A program made the position numbers and the translations under genes. This document shows, piece by piece, positions 1 to 6,509 of a stretch of 16,877 nt of DNA (position 1 is the stretch's first letter; each line of letters begins with the position of its first letter). The notes under the pieces are model-generated. The model did not search any database, was not told the DNA's origin, and worked only from the letters and a program-made list of their open reading frames with translations. The DNA is taken from contig JAVBQF010000021.1 in the NCBI GenBank assembly GCA_031549195.1, positions 1 to 16,877 on the forward strand. Reading direction: 5' to 3'. The DNA is from JAVBQF01 sp031549195. GTDB taxonomy: Bacteria > Bacillota_I > Bacilli_A > RF39 > UBA660.

Positions 1-422
1 ACATTTTTAATATTCAATATTTTAACAATATCTTCTATATATGAAGTATCAGTAAGAGTGAAAACTAAACTAGTCTCTTTTTTAGAACTATTACCCTTAA
101 CAATAAAATTATCATAATTCAAAACAGTACTTATAGTAGGGACTATTTCCCTAAAGACCAATAGGCCCTTATTAAACTCACCTAACCTTTTCATATTAGT
201 ATAACTTTTATCTATATCTATCTGTTCACCATTAATACCAGGAATTATACCATTCTCTAAAAAAACTGCATCCACTGCCTTTGTCTCATACTCTTTTGAT
301 ACTGCAACAATTTCCTTCATAATTGGATCATTTCGTTTAATTATGTCTATCGCACTATCAGTATAATAAAAACTAAAGCAAACAAAAGACAATACACCAA
401 CTACCTTCATAAGTCTCTTCAT
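1..422 (-). CDS. Probable polysaccharide deacetylase, N-terminal part (cut by window edge)
   Basis: About 140 residues are visible; the gene continues past the left edge. It starts at the ATG at 422 behind an AGGTGAT ribosome binding site. The N-terminus (MKRLMKVVGVLSFVCFSFYY) is a short basic stretch followed by one hydrophobic segment, so it is a signal anchor or signal peptide. The following region contains the stretches NGIIPGINGEQIDIDKSY and FNKGLLVF. I associate this layout with the stalk region that precedes the catalytic NodB (CE4) domain in Firmicute polysaccharide deacetylases; the catalytic motifs themselves would lie outside the window. If correct, the enzyme removes acetyl groups from cell-wall or surface glycan outside the membrane. 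It begins 32 bases after holA stops and no promoter is visible between them, so it is probably cotranscribed with holA. It could be another membrane-anchored exported protein. Confidence 0.5.
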   Translation of the reverse strand, partial: MKRLMKVVGVLSFVCFSFYYTDSAIDIIKRNDPIMKEIVAVSKEYETKAVDAVFLENGIIPGINGEQIDIDKSYTNMKRLGEFNKGLLVFREIVPTISTVLNYDNFIVKGNSSKKETSLVFTLTDTSYIEDIVKILNIKN

Positions 423-454
423 AAAAATCACCTAATTAAGTATATGTATTATCA

Positions 455-1390
455 TTACAAATTTAATATAAATAATTCAAAAGCTAAATTATTATTAACT
501 TCTCCTATTTTTGTTTTAATATCTATATCCGCTAAAACATTTAAGATATTAAGTAATTCTTTCTCCCTAAAGTTTCTAACATTCTCACTAGCTATAGAAA
601 TAGCACCCCTTTTAACAGATAAAGTATTTGCTATTTTATCAATTGAATATCCTTCTTTTAATAAAATCTTAGTTACATAGAGTGTTCTTATATTATTGGC
701 AACACTTCCAATTATTAAAGTAGAATCGGTATCATTAGAAATTAATCTTTCATATATATTGTGCGCATTCTTTCTATCTTTTTTGGCAATAGCATTTACT
801 AAATCAAAAACATTATCATCATAACTTCTAATAACGCAAGCATCAATATCTTCTTTTGTAATGATACCTTCATCAAACTTATACATCTTAAGTTTTTCTA
901 ATTCATTTAATATTTTTTCATTATCATTAAGACAATATTTTATTAAGTATGCTATTGTATTAGAATCCATCTTATACGTTTCAAGTCTTTCCTTAATTAA
1001 GTTTTCAATTGAAATATTAGCAGTCACTATTTTAACATTTTCTTTTATGAGTTCTACAATTTCTTTCTTATCGCTTAATTTATCACAAACCATTATTAAA
1101 TAATTCATTGAATTAGGATTTTGAATATATTTTTTTAAATCAGATAATTTATGTTCTACAGATGATTTTACCTTCGTTGGTGATAAAAAGTAAGAATTAC
1201 TACATACTATTATCTTATTATCTAAAAGCAGATTGTAAGTATCCAAATCTTCAATAACTTGGGTTATGTTCACTTCTGTCATATCAAATTTTATTATATT
1301 ATCATTATTTAACCTATTATCACTAATTATCTTATTTATCGTCTCATTAATGATTATATAATCATTAGATTCAATAATGTAAACATTCAT
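455..1390 (-). CDS. holA: DNA polymerase III delta subunit (clamp-loader subunit)
   Basis: A 311-residue protein, close to the usual length of HolA (YqeN type, about 340). Delta opens the beta sliding clamp within the clamp loader during replication. The fold is suggested by an N-terminal alpha/beta half (VYIIESNDYIIINETINKII, then NKIIVCSNSYFL and MNYLIMVCDKLSDKKEI) and a helical C-terminal half with the family-typical pattern ending NNNLAFELFI. The ATG at 1390 is chosen because an AAAGAGGTGG ribosome binding site lies five bases upstream. A GTG nine bases further up falls inside that site and is unlikely to be used. The gene has its own promoter just upstream and is followed closely by the deacetylase-like gene. 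Here it is not beside comEC or rpsT, its common neighbours in Bacillus. Confidence 0.87.
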   Translation of the reverse strand: MNVYIIESNDYIIINETINKIISDNRLNNDNIIKFDMTEVNITQVIEDLDTYNLLLDNKIIVCSNSYFLSPTKVKSSVEHKLSDLKKYIQNPNSMNYLIMVCDKLSDKKEIVELIKENVKIVTANISIENLIKERLETYKMDSNTIAYLIKYCLNDNEKILNELEKLKMYKFDEGIITKEDIDACVIRSYDDNVFDLVNAIAKKDRKNAHNIYERLISNDTDSTLIIGSVANNIRTLYVTKILLKEGYSIDKIANTLSVKRGAISIASENVRNFREKELLNILNVLADIDIKTKIGEVNNNLAFELFILNL

Positions 1391-1406
1391 AAATACCACC
1401 TCTTTA

Positions 1407-1434
1407 ATTATAACATGTAGAAATAAAAAGTGAA
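1407..1434 (-). promoter_or_regulatory. SigA-type promoter of holA with extended -10
   Basis: On the minus strand a perfect TATAAT (1412-1407) is preceded by TGT, giving an extended -10 (TGTTATAAT). A TTCACT hexamer (1434-1429, 4 of 6 matches to TTGACA) lies 16 bases upstream. The predicted transcript would start near 1400, only about ten bases before the holA start codon, so the leader would consist of little more than the ribosome binding site. Confidence 0.65.
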
Positions 1435-1510
1435 TTATAAATGGTCTATTTTAAACATTATTATCAAAGACTATTAATAATAATTAAAGTGTTATATTCA
1501 TTTATAGACA

Positions 1511-1543
1511 ATAAAAAAGTTATAATAATGAAATTATAACTTT
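1511..1543 (-). terminator. Rho-independent terminator after the secreted beta-rich protein gene
   Basis: Reading the minus strand, AAAGTTATAA (1543-1534) and TTATAACTTT (1525-1516) form a perfect 10-pair stem around an 8-base loop, followed by a T tract. It lies 14 bases after the stop codon of the gene ending at 1558. It isolates that gene from holA, which has its own promoter. The remaining sequence between here and holA (1435-1510) shows no further feature. Confidence 0.8.
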
Positions 1544-1557
1544 AATATCAATTTTAC

Positions 1558-2358
1558 TTATTTTCTTCTAACCTTAACATCACCAGTATGTCCTACCGTT
1601 GTTAAAGGTATTGGAGATGTGCTAGCTTGTTGTGGCGCATCCAGTTTACCTGCTGTAGTTGCAATTACATTATAATCTTCGGCAGTTGATATGTTTATTG
1701 CACCTGTTCCCGTTAATACTACACTACCTGCACTATTAAGATTAAGACCAGTTACAGTTACTGAAGCACTACCTGCACCTACCATACTAAATGTTCCAGC
1801 CTCAACATTACTCCCCTGCACATGGGCATCTGTTGCATTAACAAGCAATTGTCCTGATGCTTTTACATCATCTAAATTTACTCTTGCACCCTCTTTTCCA
1901 GCATTTAAAGCAACTAGTTCAGCATTTGAATTAGTAAGAGCTGCTGCACCAGAATTAACAGTCATATTTATTACAGCTGAACTAATATTACTAACTTCAG
2001 CACTTCCACTACCATTTGATCTTACTGTTAAATTAGTTAGATTACTATTAGCTGCAACATATGCGATGACAGGTCTTTCATCAGGGTCAAGTGCTGATTT
2101 ATCTGCAACTTGTTTAAGTATAAATTCCCCATTAGCATAACTTGGCACTTCAAAGTTTCCTACATAAGATATAAATGATTTATCTGCAAACGGCGACTTT
2201 CTTACAATAATAGGTTGATTATCTGTTGTAATACTTAATGATTGTAATCCATCTGGCAATATATAATCTTCTGCTAAAGCACCAGCTACTGGTACTAACA
2301 TTGATAATGCTGTCAATACTGCTAACATCTTTCCTTTTCCTAACTTAGTTTTTGACAT
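1558..2358 (-). CDS. Secreted beta-helix-like protein, putative adhesin (DUF4097/DUF2807-like)
   Basis: A 266-residue exported protein of unknown function. Residues 1-29 form a classical signal peptide: basic MSKTKLGKGK, a hydrophobic core, and an AxA site (ALA, 27-29) before EDYIL. The mature part is rich in Ser, Thr, Ala, Asn, Val and Gly. From about residue 105 it shows short repeating beta units (for example NLTNLTVRSNGSGSAEVSN and GAGSASVTVTGLNLNSAG), as in the single-stranded beta-helix folds annotated as putative adhesin or GIN domains. There is no LPXTG signal, lipobox or transmembrane tail, so it is either released or held non-covalently. It ends GDVKVRRK, echoing GSVDIKTK at the end of the neighbouring 196-residue protein, so the two are probably distant paralogues. 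A consensus promoter drives it, and its ribosome binding site is AAGGGGG, which still pairs with the anti-SD through one G-U. The gene is visibly richer in G+C than its neighbours. Function is inferred only from fold-like patterning. Confidence 0.72.
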   Translation of the reverse strand: MSKTKLGKGKMLAVLTALSMLVPVAGALAEDYILPDGLQSLSITTDNQPIIVRKSPFADKSFISYVGNFEVPSYANGEFILKQVADKSALDPDERPVIAYVAANSNLTNLTVRSNGSGSAEVSNISSAVINMTVNSGAAALTNSNAELVALNAGKEGARVNLDDVKASGQLLVNATDAHVQGSNVEAGTFSMVGAGSASVTVTGLNLNSAGSVVLTGTGAINISTAEDYNVIATTAGKLDAPQQASTSPIPLTTVGHTGDVKVRRK

Positions 2359-2389
2359 ATTTTATTCCCCCTTAATTAAATATGACGCT

Positions 2390-2418
2390 ATTATACCACA
2401 AAACATATATTTTGTCAA
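2390..2418 (-). promoter_or_regulatory. Perfect consensus SigA promoter (TTGACA - 17 - TATAAT)
   Basis: On the minus strand TTGACA (2418-2413) and TATAAT (2395-2390) are separated by exactly 17 bases, matching the consensus at all 12 positions. The start would be near 2383, giving a leader of about 25 bases before the gene at 2358. A promoter this close to consensus predicts strong constitutive transcription of the 266-residue secreted protein. It begins only 8 bases downstream of the stop codon of the preceding gene. Confidence 0.9.
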
Positions 2419-2426
2419 TTTATATA

Positions 2427-3017
2427 TTATTTTGTCTTTATATCCACACTTCCTCCAGCTGATAAACTCATAATATATTCAGCATTTTCATTAGGTTTAT
2501 AGTTATGTGGAGTTATGGCTCCTTGTTTTGAACTGGCATCAACATAGTATCTATCATCTTGAAGTGATATGTCTACATTTATACTACCATCAGTTGCAAC
2601 AAAAACGGATTCTGAATTAATATTACTCAATTCTATATCACTACTATCTGCTATTACCTGTAACTCATTAGCATTTAACCCTGTAATTGTTATTGGTCCC
2701 TTATTTGAATAAAGAGATACTTTATCATAAGAACTTTCTTGAGGGACATGAAGAATTACAGAACTATCTTGATTTCCTTTTCCTTCTCTTTGCGATATGG
2801 TAACAAACCCATTTTTTTCAAAAACAATCATACCTTTTGTATATTCTACATATGAACTACCATCCATCACTATGATAATTGGAGCAGTATCTAAATTAGC
2901 CAATATTTGCTCTACTCTTTTAGTAATCTTCAAAGTATCTGCTATAGCAGTTGTAGCATTAACGGTTAAGAATGCTAATCCTGCTAAAGCAGCTGCAACT
3001 TTTCTTTTTAATTCCAT
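2427..3017 (-). CDS. Small secreted beta-rich protein, DUF4097-like putative adhesin
   Basis: A 196-residue exported protein. Residues 1-26 form a signal peptide (MELKRK, a hydrophobic Ala/Leu core, AIA at 24-26, mature start at DTLKI). The mature part reads as successive short beta strands carrying turn motifs such as YSNKGPITITGLNANELQVI, DIELSNINSESVFVATDGSI and the final SAGGSVDIKTK. This alternating pattern of small-residue turns and hydrophobic strands is what DUF4097-type domains look like. No enzyme motif, anchor or lipobox is seen. The start follows a weak GAGGGA ribosome binding site. The gene sits between the alaS terminator and the consensus promoter of its paralogue, with an extended -10 of its own. 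No terminator separates it from the next gene, so some read-through is likely. The role is unknown; a surface or extracellular structural function is inference. Confidence 0.7.
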   Translation of the reverse strand: MELKRKVAAALAGLAFLTVNATTAIADTLKITKRVEQILANLDTAPIIIVMDGSSYVEYTKGMIVFEKNGFVTISQREGKGNQDSSVILHVPQESSYDKVSLYSNKGPITITGLNANELQVIADSSDIELSNINSESVFVATDGSINVDISLQDDRYYVDASSKQGAITPHNYKPNENAEYIMSLSAGGSVDIKTK

Positions 3018-3035
3018 ATTATCCCTCTTTGTTTT

Positions 3036-3044
3036 ATTATAACA
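3036..3044 (-). promoter_or_regulatory. Extended -10 promoter of the 196-residue secreted protein
   Basis: TGTTATAAT on the minus strand (TATAAT at 3041-3036, TG at 3044-3043). No convincing -35 hexamer is seen at 16-18 bases upstream, which is acceptable for an extended -10 promoter. It lies immediately after the alaS terminator and about 20 bases before the start codon. Confidence 0.6.
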
Positions 3045-3048
3045 TATT

Positions 3049-3079
3049 TAAAAAAGAAGAATTATTTAATTTCTTCTTT
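3049..3079 (-). terminator. Terminator overlapping the alaS stop codon
   Basis: On the minus strand AAAGAAGAAATT (3079-3068) pairs with AATTCTTCTTT (3063-3053) with one bulged A and a 4-base loop, followed by a run of T. The upstream arm encodes the last codons of alaS and the downstream arm includes its stop codon at 3062-3064. Terminating ribosomes would therefore sit on the hairpin. Confidence 0.75.
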
Positions 3080-5743
3080 TACCATATCTAATATTTCAGT
3101 TAAATTTGCTACATCCTTTGCGCCACCTTGAGCAAACGTCGGACTACCTCCACCATTTCCATTTGCCATATTAGAAGCATTTTTAACAAGATATCCTGCA
3201 TTTATATGTATATTACTCTTACATAGAAAATTAACATCATTATCAACTACATTAGCAATAAATACTATTCCTTTATTAAGTTTTACAATAAGCTTATCTA
3301 ACACTTCTTTTAAAATAGTTAAATCCTTATTATAAGTAGTCATAACAATTGTATTTATACCATTCATTTCCTTAATGTTATTTGTATATTCTGATAAATC
3401 ACTAGATATTTGTTTTAACTTTTCTTCTTTGTATTTCTTCTCTAAATTTCTAACTTCAGTTTGAACATATTCTAGTTGATTTTTATTGTATATAATATCT
3501 TTATATGAATGTAGATCTTTCTGATCTACATCTACAAAGAACTCTAACTCTATTCCTTCGTTTTTAGCATCTTCTAATATATTTCCAGCCTTTATTAATT
3601 GTTTTTTTACTTCATCTACATAATCAGCAATAATAGCAGATATAAGTACTGGTATTTTATCCCCTGTTGTTGCTTCTAATCTATATAGGTTACTTCCTTT
3701 TGATTCAACTTTTAATATTGCAAGTTCATCTATCTCAGCAGTATTCTTAATATGAGTACCACCACAAAGTTCTTTGGATTCACCAATAGAAACTACTCTT
3801 ACTATATCTTTATATTTCTCTGAGAAAAGTGCCATTGCACCTTCTTTTTTAGCGTCTTCAAGTGCCATTTCTCTAATATTTGAAGCCATTCCATTATTAA
3901 CTACTTCATTAGCAAGTCTTTCTACTTCTATAATTTGATCTTCTAGTATTCTACCAGTATAAGTAAAGTCAAATCTCAATCTTTCATCATCTACATAACT
4001 TCCTGCCTGATGTATATTACTAGATAATACTTGCTGTAATACTTTTTGAATGATGTGAACACTACTATGATTTCTAGCTATCCTATTACGTCTTTCTTCT
4101 TGAATTTTAATAGTACAGTTATCACCTTTATTTATAGCACCTTCAATAACCTCTACATAGTGTAAATGCTGTCCATTTGGAGCTTTCTTAACATCTAATA
4201 CCTTTGCTTTAAAGTCATCATTCTTAATACCACCAATGTCTGCTACTTGACCACCAGATTCAGCATAAAAACATGTTTTATCTAGTACTACATAACCAGA
4301 ATCAGCAATACTATCAACAAATACATCATCTTTCATCAAAGCAATAACAGTTGCTTCCATTTCTACTTCATCATAAGTAAATGATGAGTCACCATTATAT
4401 CTAATCAATGCTTCATTTTGAAGATTCATACTATTTTCTTGCTTTCTTGATTCTTTTGCTACCTTTTTTGCTTCAGCCATGTATTTATCAAATTCTTCTC
4501 TACTTGTTGTATATTGAACTTCTAGAAGATACTCTTGTGTAAGCTCAAATGGGAATCCATAAGTATCATAAAGTTTAAAGGCATCATATCCACTTATTGT
4601 TTTATCAAGCGACTCTTCAATTAATTCTTGAAGCTTTCTTTCTCCTGCAACAAGTGTTGTACTGAACAGTTCTTCTTCTTGAAGTACTAGAGTCTTAATA
4701 AATCCTTTATTTTCTGTAAGCTCAGGATAACTATCACCCATTACTTCTGCGACAGTATCAACTAACTTATACATAAATGCTTCATTAACATCTAATTTCT
4801 TACCCATTCTTACACTTCTTCTAAGCAATCTTCTAAGTACATAACCTCTACCTGTATTTTCAAATATTGCCCCATCAGATAATGCAACTGTAATTGTACG
4901 TATATGATCTGCGATTACCTTAAATGGCATTTCGCCTTTATATTCTTTATTTGATAATTCTTCTATTCTATTAATTATTGGAACAAATAGGTCTGTATCA
5001 AATGTAGAATCAACATCTTGAAATACACAGCACCATCTTTCTAAACCTGCTCCTGTATCTATATTTTTACTTGGTAATTCTCTATATTCACTTCTATCTA
5101 ACTTTGGATTAGCATTAAATTGACTAAACACATTATTCCATATCTCTATATATCTTTCTTGATCTTCATCATTAAAGAATTTTTCTAATGCATTACCTTC
5201 AGTGTCATATTTTTCACCACGGTCATAGAATATCTCACTATCAGGTCCACATGGTCCCTCTCCTATTTCCCAAAAGTTCCCTTCAAGTCTTGCTATATGA
5301 GTTGAATCAATTCCTAGCTCTATCCAGCGATTATATGCTTCCTCATCATTTGGATATACTGTAACATATATCTTTTCTTTAGGTATTGCCATCCATTTTT
5401 CACTTGTTAAGAATTCATATGAAAACTCTAAAGCTTCTTGCTTGAAGTAATCACCTATTGAAAAGTTACCCATCATTTCAAAGAATGTTAAGTGTCTTTT
5501 TGTAACTCCAACATTTTCAATGTCATTAGTTCTTATACACTTCTGAATACTTGCAATTCTTTTATTGTCAGGAACTACACTACCATCAAAATATTTTTTA
5601 AGTGGTGTGACCCCTGCGTTTACAAATAGCAAGCTATTATCATCCATTGGCACAATTGGTGCACTTTCAAGTACCATATGTCCCTTACTCTTAAAAAAAT
5701 TAAACCATAAATTTCTTATTTCTGTACTACTAAGTTTTTTCAT
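3062..5743 (-). CDS. alaS: Alanine-tRNA ligase
   Basis: An 893-residue class II synthetase (the usual length is about 875) that charges tRNA-Ala in the cytosol. Seen in order: an N-terminal catalytic core with RHLTFFEMMGNFSIGDYF (84-101) and GNFWEIGEGPCGPDSEIFYD (155-174); the conserved ADHIRTITVALSDGAI and GRGYVLRRLLRRSVR blocks (278-312); an editing domain with zinc ligands HSSVH (559-563) and CGGTH (660-664); and a C-terminal DHHA1-type C-Ala domain ending in GGGSPTFAQGGAKD. The start at 5743 is preferred because AGAAGGTAG lies just upstream and MKKLSSTEIR is the typical AlaS beginning. An ATG at 5761 overlaps the stop codon of the preceding gene as TAATG and would add six residues, so translational coupling is possible. 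It is the second gene of a T-box controlled operon. It appears complete. Confidence 0.98.
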   Translation of the reverse strand: MKKLSSTEIRNLWFNFFKSKGHMVLESAPIVPMDDNSLLFVNAGVTPLKKYFDGSVVPDNKRIASIQKCIRTNDIENVGVTKRHLTFFEMMGNFSIGDYFKQEALEFSYEFLTSEKWMAIPKEKIYVTVYPNDEEAYNRWIELGIDSTHIARLEGNFWEIGEGPCGPDSEIFYDRGEKYDTEGNALEKFFNDEDQERYIEIWNNVFSQFNANPKLDRSEYRELPSKNIDTGAGLERWCCVFQDVDSTFDTDLFVPIINRIEELSNKEYKGEMPFKVIADHIRTITVALSDGAIFENTGRGYVLRRLLRRSVRMGKKLDVNEAFMYKLVDTVAEVMGDSYPELTENKGFIKTLVLQEEELFSTTLVAGERKLQELIEESLDKTISGYDAFKLYDTYGFPFELTQEYLLEVQYTTSREEFDKYMAEAKKVAKESRKQENSMNLQNEALIRYNGDSSFTYDEVEMEATVIALMKDDVFVDSIADSGYVVLDKTCFYAESGGQVADIGGIKNDDFKAKVLDVKKAPNGQHLHYVEVIEGAINKGDNCTIKIQEERRNRIARNHSSVHIIQKVLQQVLSSNIHQAGSYVDDERLRFDFTYTGRILEDQIIEVERLANEVVNNGMASNIREMALEDAKKEGAMALFSEKYKDIVRVVSIGESKELCGGTHIKNTAEIDELAILKVESKGSNLYRLEATTGDKIPVLISAIIADYVDEVKKQLIKAGNILEDAKNEGIELEFFVDVDQKDLHSYKDIIYNKNQLEYVQTEVRNLEKKYKEEKLKQISSDLSEYTNNIKEMNGINTIVMTTYNKDLTILKEVLDKLIVKLNKGIVFIANVVDNDVNFLCKSNIHINAGYLVKNASNMANGNGGGSPTFAQGGAKDVANLTEILDMVKEEIK

Positions 5744-5760
5744 CTTTCTACCTTCTTCCA

Positions 5761-6303
5761 TTAAATTATATTTAGTATTTCAGCCAAACGTTTTTCATAC
5801 TCTGCTATATTATCATTATTGAATATATAATAATCAGCCATAGCAATAGGTCCCGCTTTGGCAATATTTTCAATCTCTGCAATATCTCTCGCTTGTGCTT
5901 CTTCATTAGTTAATGGCCTAATTTCTCTTTTTGTAAGACGATTATATCTAATATTGCGATCCACCACTATTGCTATCACAGTTAGATTATCACCTAGTTC
6001 TTCCCTTAGTATCTTAAGTTCATCCCATGAATATAAACCATCTAAAACAGTATTGCCTATTTGTGTTAATTCTTTAATTTTAGGTAATAGAAGTTTTGCA
6101 TATGCTCCCATTCCATATTCTGTTCTTAATCGCTCACGCATATATTTTTCATTTTGAGGAGTAATTTCTAAGCCTTCTTCTTTCATCTTATCCATTGTCA
6201 CTCCACCAAAATATACTTTATTCCATCCCTTACTAACTAAAATGTCAGTGGCAACTGATTTACCACTTCCACACATACCAACTATTGCAACTGTTTTATA
6301 CAT
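5761..6303 (-). CDS. P-loop nucleotide kinase-like protein (AAA_17 / UPF0200-like)
   Basis: A 180-residue cytosolic protein. It has a Walker A loop GMCGSGKS (9-16) at the very N-terminus after MYKTVAIV. A UPF0200-like region (FGGVTMDKMKEEGLEITPQN, 32-51) is followed by RERLRTEYGMGAYAKLLLPK. Next come VLDGLYSWDE (86-95), a position typical for the Walker B-like strand, an arginine-rich lid-like segment RNIRYNRLTKREIRP (116-130), and a final ADYYIFNN (156-163), as in nucleotide and dephospho-CoA kinases. The substrate cannot be read from sequence. It resembles the uncharacterised UPF0200 group more than bacterial CoaE. The start at 6303 is chosen for the strong AAGGAGGAG site upstream; an ATG at 6357 lies inside the T-box antiterminator and is not used. 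It is the first gene behind the alanine T-box and overlaps alaS (TAATG), so its level should follow alanine supply. Confidence 0.75.
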   Translation of the reverse strand: MYKTVAIVGMCGSGKSVATDILVSKGWNKVYFGGVTMDKMKEEGLEITPQNEKYMRERLRTEYGMGAYAKLLLPKIKELTQIGNTVLDGLYSWDELKILREELGDNLTVIAIVVDRNIRYNRLTKREIRPLTNEEAQARDIAEIENIAKAGPIAMADYYIFNNDNIAEYEKRLAEILNII

Positions 6304-6324
6304 ATCTTTCTCCTCCTTATATAT

Positions 6325-6477
6325 AAAAAGACCAAATCCTAGGAGTGAATAAATCACGGTACCATCCTATTTTGGTCTTAATTTCTCTTAACGGATATTC
6401 CGATAAACTCCAAAGTAGCTTTCTAATAGTTAAGAGTGTGATATTCCATCTATCTATCAACTTTCTATAAAACTTAT
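6325..6477 (-). promoter_or_regulatory. T-box riboswitch, alanine-specific (GCU specifier)
   Basis: A leader RNA that senses uncharged tRNA-Ala. The T-box core AGGATGGTACCGTGA (6368-6354) forms a textbook antiterminator: AGGA pairs with TCCT (6344-6341), the 7-base bulge TGGTACC receives the tRNA NCCA end, and GTGA (6357-6354) pairs with TCAC (6348-6345). Stem I starts at 6477. ATAAGTTTTA (6477-6468) pairs continuously with TGGAGTTTAT (6412-6403) including wobbles, and TTGATAG (6460-6454) pairs with CTATTAG. The specifier region GAAAGCTA holds GCT (6419-6417), an alanine codon followed by the usual purine. Terminator-like arms AAGACCAAA (6379-6371) and TTTGGTCTT (6336-6328) plus a T run enclose the antiterminator. 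Stem I is unusually short and no separate Stem II is seen. It controls the kinase-like gene and alaS. Confidence 0.93.
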
Positions 6478-6480
6478 ACT

Positions 6481-6486
6481 ATTATA
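6481..6486 (-). promoter_or_regulatory. -10 element of the T-box / kinase / alaS operon
   Basis: TATAAT on the minus strand (6486-6481) lies 3 bases before the first pairing base of T-box Stem I, so transcription would begin close to the base of Stem I. No good -35 hexamer is visible at the expected spacing; the sequence there is A/T only. It overlaps the short gap after the AI-2E permease gene, which shows no clear terminator, so read-through from upstream may add to expression. Confidence 0.5.
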
Positions 6487-6509
6487 CTTTTCTTTATCAT
6501 CATTTATTA

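Noticed and set aside
1691..2140. A 149-codon open frame on the plus strand, antisense to the 266-residue secreted protein
   Set aside because: Its open state follows from the Ala/Thr/Ser-rich codons of the real gene opposite. The sense gene has a signal peptide, consensus promoter and terminator, while this frame has none.
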